DNA from: an uncultured Collinsella sp.
GTDB taxonomy: Bacteria > Actinomycetota > Coriobacteriia > Coriobacteriales > Coriobacteriaceae
Direction of reading: 5' to 3'
Assembly (NCBI GenBank): GCA_900556365.1
Contig: USOG01000018.1
Coordinates: 1-14,963 of the forward strand
Length of the DNA: 14,963 nt
The notes under the pieces: model-generated
The model's database searches: none
What the model was told of the DNA's origin: nothing
What the model saw: the letters and a program-made list of their open reading frames with translations, nothing else
Translations under genes and position numbers: made by a program
Shown: positions 1 to 6,043 of the stretch, in pieces
Layout: the number at the start of each line of letters is the position of its first letter
Position numbering within the stretch: the stretch's first letter is position 1

Positions 1-1
1 T

Positions 2-376
2 GTTCCTACCGACCTAGCCTTCCTTAAAGCAGGCGGTCGTCTGTCCAACGTGGCATTCCTGGGCGCCCACCTGCTCAAGATTAAGCCCTGCATTGAGGTA
101 ACGGGCGGTAAGTTTGTGGCGACCAAGAAGTTCCGCGGCTCTATGCTCAAATGCGCCCGTGCCTTTATTGACCACATGGTTGCGAAGGGCGAGATCGACT
201 ACTCGCACATTGGCCTGGCGTATTCGGTGGGCCTTTCCCAGGAGCTGCGCGACGACATGGAGGTCTATGCGCACGACCTGGGCTTTAAGGACGTTACCTG
301 GACTCAGGTCGGTGGCGTCATCTCGAGCCATTGCGGCCCGACCGCCTTCGGTGCGGTGCTCACGCTTAAAGCGTAA
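2..376 (+). CDS. DegV family fatty-acid-binding protein, C-terminal part
   Basis: This is the last 124 codons of a gene that begins before the window, read in frame from base 2. The residues near the edge, LAFLKAGGRLSNVAFLGAHL, followed by LLKIKPCIEVTGGK, match the conserved DegV segment (L..L..GGR.S, then the LL.IKP strand and a G-rich turn). The end, with a conserved H-CGP.AFG (SSHCGPTAFGAV), matches the lipid-contacting C-terminal region of the family. DegV/FakB proteins bind a fatty acid and, with the kinase FakA, feed exogenous fatty acids into phospholipid synthesis; whether this copy is a working FakB cannot be judged without its N-terminal domain. A terminator-like hairpin lies about 30 bp after the stop, so it probably ends its own transcript before pflA. 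Confidence 0.85.
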   Translation, partial: VPTDLAFLKAGGRLSNVAFLGAHLLKIKPCIEVTGGKFVATKKFRGSMLKCARAFIDHMVAKGEIDYSHIGLAYSVGLSQELRDDMEVYAHDLGFKDVTWTQVGGVISSHCGPTAFGAVLTLKA

Positions 377-407
377 GGCCTGGCGTCTATCGATTTCTAT
401 TGCCTCG

Positions 408-440
408 GCGGCGGGCGGGTTGCGACAACCTTCCCGCCGC
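408..440 (+). terminator. Hairpin terminator after the degV gene
   Basis: The stem GCGGCGGG (408-415) pairs perfectly with CCCGCCGC (433-440). An inner stem GGTTG (418-422) pairs with CAACC (426-430) around a CGA loop, and two-base internal bulges separate the two stems. The tail is TCTTGCGT, only weakly T-rich, so this is a strong hairpin with a poor U tract. The rest of the 377-562 gap shows no gene. A possible TAGAAT -10 box for pflA lies at 508-513 without a convincing -35. Confidence 0.5.
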
Positions 441-562
441 TCTTGCGTGGGGCCAAATAGGACAACCCAATTGACCGCTAAACCGTTTCGCCATCATGCG
501 TATGGGCTAGAATGATTCTGGCATTTATGTAGCTAAAACCAATGAGAGGCAAGGTAGCGGGA

Positions 563-1381
563 ATGGCTGAGATGACGCTCGAGGGTGTGGACGCTCGTCC
601 CGAGGACTCTGCGTTTGCCCTGGGCCGCGTGCATTCGATTGAGACGATGGGAACGGTCGATGGACCCGGCATCCGCTTTGTGGTGTTTGTTCAGGGCTGT
701 CCCATGCGCTGTGCGTATTGCCACAACCCCGACACCTGGTCGGTTAACGGCGGCACCATGGTGACCGTCGAGCACCTGATGGACGAGTTCCAGAGCAACC
801 ATGAGTTTTACCGCAGCGGTGGTATTACGGTATCCGGCGGCGAGCCGCTCCTGCAGCCTGAGTTTTTGGCCGACCTGTTCCGCGCCATGCACAACAACCC
901 CGATGGTCGCGTGCACACCTGCTTGGATAGCTGCGGCTATGCGTTCGACCCCGCGCATCCCGAGAAGTTCGATGCCGTACTCAACGAGACCGATATGGTG
1001 CTGCTCGACATTAAACACGCCGATCCCGTCGAGCATAAAAAGCTGACCGGTTGCGATCCCGCACGCATTCTGGCGTTTGGTGATGAGCTTGCGCGCCGCA
1101 AGATTAAGGTCGTTATCCGCCACGTGGTGGTGCCGGGCATTACCGATACGGTTGAGGAGTGCGAGGCGCTCGGCCGCCTCATCGCCCCGTGGCACAACGT
1201 GGTGGGCCTGGAAATGCTGCCGTATCACACGATGGGTGTCGTCAAGTACGAGCAATTGGGCATTCCCTATAAGCTCGAGGGCGTTCCACAGATGGATACC
1301 GCGCGCATGCCCGAGCTGCGCAACGCCGTCATGACGGGCATGAAAAAGCGCCGCGCGGAACTCAAAAACGCTATCGGTTAG
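563..1381 (+). CDS. pflA: Pyruvate formate-lyase activating enzyme (radical SAM)
   Basis: This radical S-adenosylmethionine enzyme installs the glycyl radical on pyruvate formate-lyase (PFL), which cleaves pyruvate to acetyl-CoA and formate in anaerobic fermentation. The cluster motif C46-PMR-C50-AY-C53 (CxxxCxxC) is followed by HNPDTW. SGGEP at residues 91-95 is the SAM-binding GGE segment, and LLDIKH and VVVPGITD are further family signatures. The ATG at 563 is preferred: GAGAGGCAAGG sits about 8 bases upstream, while an in-frame ATG at 542 has no ribosome binding site. This gives 272 aa against about 246 for E. coli PflA, the extra being at the N-terminus. No pfl structural gene is adjacent, so its partner must lie elsewhere. 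An activase for another glycyl radical enzyme is possible, but the lack of an extra ferredoxin-like cluster insert favours PflA. Confidence 0.93.
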   Translation: MAEMTLEGVDARPEDSAFALGRVHSIETMGTVDGPGIRFVVFVQGCPMRCAYCHNPDTWSVNGGTMVTVEHLMDEFQSNHEFYRSGGITVSGGEPLLQPEFLADLFRAMHNNPDGRVHTCLDSCGYAFDPAHPEKFDAVLNETDMVLLDIKHADPVEHKKLTGCDPARILAFGDELARRKIKVVIRHVVVPGITDTVEECEALGRLIAPWHNVVGLEMLPYHTMGVVKYEQLGIPYKLEGVPQMDTARMPELRNAVMTGMKKRRAELKNAIG

Positions 1382-1394
1382 CGAGCCATTCTGC

Positions 1395-1436
1395 TCCCCA
1401 AGGGCACTCATTGGGGACAGACTTAAATGAGTGCCC
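1395..1436. repeat. Pair of mutually exclusive hairpins after pflA
   Basis: GGGCACTCATT (1402-1412) pairs perfectly with AATGAGTGCCC (1426-1436). A competing stem, TCCCCAA (1395-1401) with TTGGGGA (1411-1417), uses part of the same bases, so the two structures cannot form together. There is no T tract. The GGGGACAGACTT core resembles phrases I associate with dispersed palindromic repeats; that is memory, not a search. It could be a REP-like element or a weak pflA terminator. Confidence 0.5.
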
Positions 1437-1472
1437 CGGGCACCTAGTCGATTGCTAAAGAGCCCCGTCAAA

Positions 1473-1535
1473 TTGCGGTGGAATAGTTCTTGTGTATCGG
1501 CTTATGCCGCCCAAATAGGAACTATTCCGCCGCAA
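1473..1535. repeat. Long nested hairpin in the pflA-hydrolase gap
   Basis: The 17-base arms TTGCGGTGGAATAGTTC (1473-1489) and GAACTATTCCGCCGCAA (1519-1535) pair with only one G-U. The loop contains a second perfect stem, CGGC-TTAT-GCCG (1498-1509). There is no T tract on either side. It is not adjacent to either gene (about 90 bp after pflA, 160 bp before the next start), so it looks more like an intergenic repeat element than a terminator. A weaker hairpin, AGAAAC (1581-1586) with GTTTCT (1594-1599), also lies in this gap. Confidence 0.55.
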
Positions 1536-1630
1536 CTGCGTTTTGGGTGGAGATGCGCAACAGAATCGGTGTATTTGCATAGAAACACCTGTGGTTTCTT
1601 TAAAGACGCCTTAAACGCCGCTGAATATCT

Positions 1631-1658
1631 TTGGAAAGAAATGCCTGCTCGGTATTAT
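1631..1658 (+). promoter_or_regulatory. Putative sigma-70 promoter for the serine hydrolase gene
   Basis: TTGGAA (1631-1636), a 16-base spacer and TATTAT (1653-1658) form a fair vegetative promoter, 38 bases before the GTG start. A second AT-rich run (GTATATAAA) follows at about 1666-1674. The call rests on pattern only. Confidence 0.4.
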
Positions 1659-1695
1659 GCTGCTCGTATATAAACGGTAGCAGTCAGGAGACCAC

Positions 1696-2814
1696 GTGCG
1701 AAACAACGCATCGCGGGACGAGTATGTGCCGCAGCATAGCAGCAGATATGAGACGAAGGGCACGTCTTCGCGTGGCCTCGCTGACGTTCGCATCCGCGTG
1801 ACGAAGATTGCCGCCGTTGGGATGCTAACGTTGGCGGTTATTATCCTCGGAATTACCGCCAAAACCTACGCGTCGGAGCGAATGGCACACTCAGATGCGT
1901 CAACGGTACAGACGCAAAACAAAAAGGTCTCTGAATCTAAAGCCACCGCAAGTCAAACCCTGTCGACAGCGAGCCTTAAGACGAGGCTTTCGAAGGCGGA
2001 CTTTAACGATATTCCCTCAGGCGATACCGTGCAGACCTTCTCATTGGTTGATGACCAGATCCCCGCACTGGAGGATGAGGGCCTCGCCGCGCTCCAAGAC
2101 GCCCTTGATCAGGCCAAGGAATTGGGCGATGTGGGCGTGGTGTTCTACGACCTGTCAAGTGGCAAGGGCGTGACGTATAACGCCGATGTCGAGGTTTACG
2201 GTGCGAGTAGTTATAAGGCGCTCTATGTGCTCTACGTCTGTGAATCCCTGGTCGAGACAGGGCAAGTATCGCTCGATGATACTCTGGGCACCTATGGCGG
2301 CTACAGTATGGGCTGGCTGACGGTTCGCGAACTCATCGAGGCCTCGGTCGTTAATTCGGACAACGATTCGTTTATTGCGTTACGCGCGGCGTTTGACCGT
2401 GTCGGTTACGAGGATTGGATTGTCGGTCTTGGCATCGATTACGATACCGCACTCGATCCGATGAGTGATTTTCCCACTTATTGCCCGCGCACCTCGGCCA
2501 AGTTGTGGCGCGAGATGAGTGAGTATTTGAGCAGGGGCAGTGAGACCTCCCAGTGGTTATCTGAACTGCTGTCATCAACATCGCGCTCATTTATCCGTGA
2601 CGGCATTGCGGACGACCAAGCCTTGGTGCGCAACAAGGCAGGCTGGATTAGCGAGGATGGTTGCTATTCGACATGCGATGCGGGCCTTATCGACATCGAT
2701 GGCCGTACCTATGTCATGAGCATCATGACATCGATGCCGTGGAGCGACCGCTCGAGCGAGGTTACGGCTGCGATTGCAAAGGCTCTGTTTGATACGCGAG
2801 CTGCACTGGCCTAG
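1696..2814 (+). CDS. Membrane-anchored serine hydrolase, class A beta-lactamase-like fold
   Basis: A 372-aa protein with a basic cytoplasmic N-terminus, one membrane segment at about residues 36-56, a Ser/Thr/Lys-rich linker to about 110, and a beta-lactamase2-type domain from about 140. All three active-site motifs are visible: S171-S-Y-K174 (SxxK), S221-D-N223 (SDN) and K314-A-G316 (the KTG-like triad). The ExxLN omega-loop motif that supplies Glu166 in true class A enzymes is not evident; the segment after SDN reads DFPTYCPRTSAKLW. That favours a cell-wall-related or slow acyl-enzyme hydrolase over an efficient beta-lactamase. The GTG start is chosen because AGGAG (1686-1690) lies 5 bases before it and no in-frame ATG occurs before the membrane segment. 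It stands alone, with its own putative promoter. Substrate unknown. Confidence 0.75.
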   Translation: MRNNASRDEYVPQHSSRYETKGTSSRGLADVRIRVTKIAAVGMLTLAVIILGITAKTYASERMAHSDASTVQTQNKKVSESKATASQTLSTASLKTRLSKADFNDIPSGDTVQTFSLVDDQIPALEDEGLAALQDALDQAKELGDVGVVFYDLSSGKGVTYNADVEVYGASSYKALYVLYVCESLVETGQVSLDDTLGTYGGYSMGWLTVRELIEASVVNSDNDSFIALRAAFDRVGYEDWIVGLGIDYDTALDPMSDFPTYCPRTSAKLWREMSEYLSRGSETSQWLSELLSSTSRSFIRDGIADDQALVRNKAGWISEDGCYSTCDAGLIDIDGRTYVMSIMTSMPWSDRSSEVTAAIAKALFDTRAALA

Positions 2815-2821
2815 CGTGTTC

Positions 2822-2854
2822 GTTTGACGAGGTCAAACAAAATGCTGGTACCAT
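2822..2854 (+). promoter_or_regulatory. Putative mtnN promoter overlapping a perfect dyad
   Basis: GTTTGAC (2822-2828) and GTCAAAC (2832-2838) form a perfect 7-bp inverted repeat with a 3-base centre. A -35-like TTGACG (2824-2829) lies inside it, and an extended -10, TGGTACCAT (2846-2854), follows at a 19-base spacing. The dyad could be an operator over the -35, or a weak hairpin ending the preceding gene; there is no T tract. Confidence 0.35.
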
Positions 2855-2892
2855 ACCGTGGTTGAGAATTTCGTATAGGTTTGGGGAATGGC

Positions 2893-3630
2893 ATGGCTAC
2901 CATCGCGATTATCGGTGCACTCGAAAAAGAGATCATGCAGATTAAGGAAGAGTTGAGCGACGTCTGCGAGGCACAGGAGGCAGGCTTGACCGTTGTGAGC
3001 GGTGAGTTCGACGGCCTGACGCTTGTCGCCACAACGGCGGGCATGGGCACGGTGAATGCCGCTGCCGCAACACAGCACCTCATTAGCAAGTATGCTCCGC
3101 AGGCAGTTGTGCTTTCGGGTATCGCGGGCGGTTTGAACCCCAAGCTCCATATCGACGACGTAGTCATCGGCAAACGCCTGCGCTATCTGGATACCGATAC
3201 CGCGCTTATCGCCGAGTCTGCACCGGGGCTCGAGGAGTTTGGCTCGACGCCTGCGCTGGTCGATATTGCTGCCGACGTGCTTGCTGAACGTGGGTTTGTC
3301 GATGCTTCGACAAATGCAGCCGCTTCGAACGAGGGAGCCAAACAATTCCTGGTCGGCACGATTGCCACGGGTAACCGCTTTGTGACGGGCGCCGCCATGC
3401 GCAACGACGCTATCGAGGCGACGCATGCCGATTGTGTTGGCATGGAGGGCGCGGCAATTGCCCATGTCGCAACCAAAAATGGTGTCGATTGCCTGGTGCT
3501 GCGCGCTATCAGCGATAATTGTGACGAGGCATATGACGCGTTTTGTGAGCGCGAGTTCGATCTGGATGAGTACGCTCGTACCGCGAGCGGCATCACGCTT
3601 GACATCGTTCGTCGTATCGCCGCCGCGTAA
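2893..3630 (+). CDS. mtnN: 5'-methylthioadenosine/S-adenosylhomocysteine nucleosidase
   Basis: The enzyme hydrolyses methylthioadenosine and S-adenosylhomocysteine to adenine plus the thioribose sugar, removing inhibitors of methyltransferases and polyamine synthesis. The N-terminus IAIIGALEKE aligns with the E. coli MtnN start and places the catalytic glutamate at E13. SGIAGGL (75-81), the nucleoside-binding G-MEG-A (183-187) and the catalytic aspartate D208 in RAISDN are all present. At 245 aa it is slightly longer than the usual 230. The ATG at 2893 is preferred over the TTG at 2881, because GGGGA lies just upstream of the former. The stop is only 42 bases before the ysxC start, so the two genes may be cotranscribed. 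No luxS is in the window. Confidence 0.92.
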   Translation: MATIAIIGALEKEIMQIKEELSDVCEAQEAGLTVVSGEFDGLTLVATTAGMGTVNAAAATQHLISKYAPQAVVLSGIAGGLNPKLHIDDVVIGKRLRYLDTDTALIAESAPGLEEFGSTPALVDIAADVLAERGFVDASTNAAASNEGAKQFLVGTIATGNRFVTGAAMRNDAIEATHADCVGMEGAAIAHVATKNGVDCLVLRAISDNCDEAYDAFCEREFDLDEYARTASGITLDIVRRIAAA

Positions 3631-3672
3631 TAGCGCGCCCGTTTTGTAAAAACCTACGACCAAGGAGTGTCC

Positions 3673-4263
3673 ATGGCCGATTCCATTAACTACCAGCTTG
3701 CCAAGTTCGTCGCCAGCTATGGCAAGGTTTCGCAGATCCCCGAGTCCACCTGTCCCGAGGTGAGCTTTGTGGGCCGCTCCAACGTGGGCAAGTCCTCCAT
3801 CATGAACAAGCTCTTCGGCCGCAAGAACCTCGTCAAGGTTTCGAGCACGCCGGGCAAAACGAGCAATATCAATTTCTTCGAGGCCGACGACGTGCACTTT
3901 GTGGACCTGCCGGGCTACGGTTTCGCTCGCCGTTCCAAGGCCGAGCGTGACCGCTGGGCAGAACTTATCGGCGACTTCTTCGACTCCGAGCGCAGCTTTA
4001 ACCTGGTCGTGTCGCTGGTGGACATTCGCCACGATCCCAGTAAGCTCGACCATGACATGATCGACTACCTGCAGGGCAACGAGTTCAACTTTATCGTCTG
4101 CCTCACCAAGGCCGACAAGCTCAGCCGCACCCAGCAGGCCCGCCAGGCAGCAGCCATCAAAAAGCAGCTCAACGTCCCGGCCGAGAACGTGATCATCACA
4201 AGCTCCCAAACCGGTACCGGCATCGACGAGCTCAAGCGCCGCATTGCCGAGGCCTGCCTTTAG
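3673..4263 (+). CDS. ysxC: Ribosome biogenesis GTP-binding protein YsxC/EngB
   Basis: A 196-aa TRAFAC-class GTPase needed for late assembly of the 50S ribosomal subunit. All GTPase motifs are present: G1 GRSNVGKS (34-41), the G2 threonine in the STPGKT stretch (58-63), G3 DLPG (78-81) followed by the family-typical YGFARR, G4 TKAD (145-148) and G5 SSQTG (177-181). The length matches EngB proteins. AAGGAG (3662-3667) is 5 bases before the ATG at 3673, which decides the start over an in-frame GTG at 3667. It probably shares a transcript with mtnN. A 7-bp inverted repeat GCCTGCC/GGCAGGC (4252-4258 with 4275-4281) spans the stop codon and may help end the transcript, together with the hairpin at 4300-4346. 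Confidence 0.96.
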   Translation: MADSINYQLAKFVASYGKVSQIPESTCPEVSFVGRSNVGKSSIMNKLFGRKNLVKVSSTPGKTSNINFFEADDVHFVDLPGYGFARRSKAERDRWAELIGDFFDSERSFNLVVSLVDIRHDPSKLDHDMIDYLQGNEFNFIVCLTKADKLSRTQQARQAAAIKKQLNVPAENVIITSSQTGTGIDELKRRIAEACL

Positions 4264-4299
4264 TAAGGGCTCTTGGCAGGCAATAGTTTGCATCTATCT

Positions 4300-4346
4300 A
4301 TATCACCCCAGTGATAGTTATTGGTACACTATCGCTGGGGTGATAT
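4300..4346. promoter_or_regulatory. Paired operator-like dyads before the ART/XRE module
   Basis: Site 1, TATCAC-CCCA-GTGATA (4301-4316), is a perfect 6-bp dyad. Site 2, TATCGC-TGGG-GTGATA (4330-4345), is the same sequence inverted with one mismatch, and the centres are 29 bp apart. A possible -10, TACACT (4325-4330), lies between them, though no good -35 is visible. This is the arrangement expected if the downstream XRE protein represses its own operon. The two sites also form one larger inverted repeat (arms 4300-4317 and 4329-4346, one mismatch) followed by TTTTGTTT, so the block could alternatively, or additionally, terminate ysxC transcription. Confidence 0.6.
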
Positions 4347-4364
4347 TTTTGTTTGGAGGTCGAT

Positions 4365-5048
4365 ATGGAGCTTTGGCACGGGTCGGAGGTTGTTGTCGAG
4401 CATCCGTCGTTGGATAAATGCAGACAATTCAATGACTATGGGTGTGGGTTTTATTGCACGCCACATGAGGAAATGGCAATGGAGTGGGCATGCCGGACTG
4501 AGTCCGATGGTATCGCGAATCGATACGAGCTTGATATGGATGGTCTTGCGGTCTTGGACTTGGAGTCCGGGGAGTTTTCAATTCTCAATTGGCTTGCGAT
4601 TTTGGCTAACAATAGGGAGTTCAATGTTTCGACACCGCTGGCGCGCGAAGGACTTCGCTATCTGCTGGATAACTGCCTGATTGATATTTCTCCCTATGAC
4701 GTAATTCGAGGTTATCGCGCCGACGATTCCTACTTTTCGTTTGCAAGACAGTTCGTTAACGGCATGATCTCGCTTAGGCAACTGCAACTCATTATGCGTT
4801 TGGGCGATTTGGGCATCCAATACGCTCTTATGAGTGAGCGTGCGTTTTCAGCAATCAGATTCCGCGAATGGAGGCAGGCGTTGGGATCTGAGTATTATCC
4901 CAAGCGCTTTAAGCGAGAGCAGAACGCGCGGCGCAAGTACCTGGAAACTGTGAATGGATTCGACTCTGAGGGTGTCTACATTAGGGATTTAATGACAGGG
5001 AGGATTGATTTAAATGATCCAAGAGTTAACGGATTGTGGGCCGAGTAG
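4365..5048 (+). CDS. DUF3990-type ADP-ribosyltransferase-like protein, probable toxin
   Basis: A 227-aa soluble protein with no signal peptide. The pattern L-W-H5-G-S at the N-terminus, then DYGCGFY30-T and a tryptophan helix EWA, then YD-VI-GYRADD (111-121) and LGIQ152YALMSERAF matches the DUF3990 family as I know it. DUF3990 has been placed in the ADP-ribosyltransferase superfamily, whose H-Y-[EDQ] triad would map to H5, Y30 and Q152 here. The triad mapping is inference. GGAGG (4355-4359) 5 bases upstream supports the ATG at 4365. The gene overlaps the next one by 35 bp and is preceded by two operator-like dyads. Both facts suggest a toxin with its antitoxin downstream. Codon use is AT-richer than in the neighbours, suggesting acquisition. 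Target unknown. Confidence 0.75.
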   Translation: MELWHGSEVVVEHPSLDKCRQFNDYGCGFYCTPHEEMAMEWACRTESDGIANRYELDMDGLAVLDLESGEFSILNWLAILANNREFNVSTPLAREGLRYLLDNCLIDISPYDVIRGYRADDSYFSFARQFVNGMISLRQLQLIMRLGDLGIQYALMSERAFSAIRFREWRQALGSEYYPKRFKREQNARRKYLETVNGFDSEGVYIRDLMTGRIDLNDPRVNGLWAE

Positions 5049-5712
5049 GACATACCCCGTCTACTACCTCGAGGATGCAATGAACAACCTCGGCGACTGC
5101 TTCGACTATGCCGTGAACGACTATGGAGCGGAAGGGTCCGAGGTCGCTGAACTCTTTTGCCTGAGCGGCGTAGCCCGTGAGTTTGAGCGTGGCAACGCAT
5201 GGGTCGTATCGGGAAAATCGGGCGTTGAGCTATTCGCGCTTATCGCCGAAAGGTCGGGCTACCAATCAAGGCCGATGCCAAATCGAACCTACCGATTCGA
5301 AAAGACACCGGAATATTGGACAGGCTGGATATTGGCATACCTTCAGTGGCGCCTAGGAGAGTCTTTCGAAGACCTGCTGCATGTCGTTCCGTTTGACGCA
5401 CTGCGCAGTCTGTACTATCCCTGGCACGAAGCCTCGGAGGAACGCGTGGCTCGCCTCGTCTGCGATATGGCGAAAAAAGCGTCCAGGCAAACCAAACTTG
5501 CGTTAGCAAGAAAGAAGCTTAAGAAAACCCAACAAGACCTAGCATACGAATCGGGTGTGTCACTCCGCTCAATCCAAATGTACGAGCAGCGCCAGAGAAA
5601 CATTAATGAAGCTTCGGTAACAAGCGTAAGAGCCATAGCAAAAGTCCTCCACTGCAACATCGAAGATCTCCTAGAGCCAGTCTTCGAATACAAAGAAACC
5701 AGCGCCGCCTAA
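5014..5712 (+). CDS. XRE-family HTH protein with N-terminal DUF3791-like region, probable antitoxin
   Basis: A 232-aa protein in three parts. Residues 15-75 (YYLEDAMNNLGDCFDYAVND..., then REFERGN...SGKSGVEL) look like the small DUF3791-type proteins that often accompany DUF3990 proteins. Residues 95-150 hold a WTGWILAYLQW stretch and a YYPWHEASEERV stretch that I associate with helix-rich partners of the same families. Residues 161-222 are a clear XRE helix-turn-helix (LARKKLKKTQQDLAYESGVS, then the recognition helix RSIQMYEQRQR). GGGAGGA (4998-5004) precedes the ATG by 9 bases, inside the upstream gene. The last third uses AGA, CTA and ATA codons rare in neighbouring core genes. The likely job is neutralising the upstream protein and autorepression through the dyads at 4301-4345; this is inferred from architecture. 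Confidence 0.75.
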   Translation: MIQELTDCGPSRTYPVYYLEDAMNNLGDCFDYAVNDYGAEGSEVAELFCLSGVAREFERGNAWVVSGKSGVELFALIAERSGYQSRPMPNRTYRFEKTPEYWTGWILAYLQWRLGESFEDLLHVVPFDALRSLYYPWHEASEERVARLVCDMAKKASRQTKLALARKKLKKTQQDLAYESGVSLRSIQMYEQRQRNINEASVTSVRAIAKVLHCNIEDLLEPVFEYKETSAA

Positions 5713-5860
5713 ACCAATATATTGCCAAGGTTTGTATCTAGTAAGCGCTCCTTACCAGCAAGAGTCCCTACCAATAGATAGCGGCTTAAAGGGCCGAAAT
5801 CGTATGAATGGCATTGCGACTTCCAAATGGGTGACTGCTGCTTGAAAAGCTATAGAAATA

Positions 5861-5880
5861 GGGGCCGATTTAACGGCCCC
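5861..5880 (-). terminator. Hairpin terminator of the minus-strand DUF5626-like operon
   Basis: GGGGCCG and CGGCCCC form a perfect 7-bp stem with a 6-base loop (ATTTAA on the plus strand). On the minus strand it lies 34 bases after the 34-aa peptide gene and is followed by TATTTCTAT, a modest T-rich tail. The stretch from 5713 to 5860 shows no gene, only a short dyad GTAAG/CTTAC (5741-5755). The convergent XRE gene could use the same hairpin. Confidence 0.5.
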
Positions 5881-5914
5881 AAGCATCGCATAAATGGCAT
5901 ATACGTTTTATCAA

Positions 5915-6019
5915 CTATTTCTTGTTTTTAACCCATTTGCAGATACGCCAAATAAGCACTCCGACGAGAATCCAAACGAGAGCGATCATAATGTCTGAGC
6001 GTGCAGGAATTGGGATCAT
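5915..6019 (-). CDS. 34-residue single-span membrane peptide
   Basis: The minus strand encodes a 34-aa peptide starting ATG at 6019. A polar N-terminus (MIPIPARSD) is followed by a hydrophobic span (residues 10-24, IMIALVWILVGVLIW) and a basic tail (RICKWVKNKK). GAGGAAG sits about 6 bases before the start, and the preceding stop codon of the DUF5626-like gene is only 24 bases away, so the two look cotranscribed. A good ribosome binding site, a coherent membrane-anchor composition and a following terminator make it more than a chance ORF. The topology resembles short type I toxins and other small membrane proteins, but I recognise no family. It could instead anchor, or protect against, the secreted upstream product. 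Confidence 0.6.
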   Translation of the reverse strand: MIPIPARSDIMIALVWILVGVLIWRICKWVKNKK

Positions 6020-6043
6020 TGAACTTCCTCAATTGATGTGAGT

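Noticed and set aside
533..1471. Long open frame on the minus strand opposite pflA (312 codons)
   Set aside because: It is antisense to a complete, motif-confirmed pflA and is rich in His/Leu/Arg as expected for the reverse of GC-biased coding DNA; there is no family resemblance.
2833..4293. 486-codon open frame on the minus strand across mtnN and ysxC
   Set aside because: It spans two confirmed genes in the opposite strand and their intergenic region; composition is that of a shadow frame.
4300..4346. Treating the block solely as a ysxC terminator
   Set aside because: It does have a T tract, but each arm is itself a dyad and a ribosome binding site follows 9 bases later, so an operator role is at least as likely; kept as regulatory with the alternative stated.
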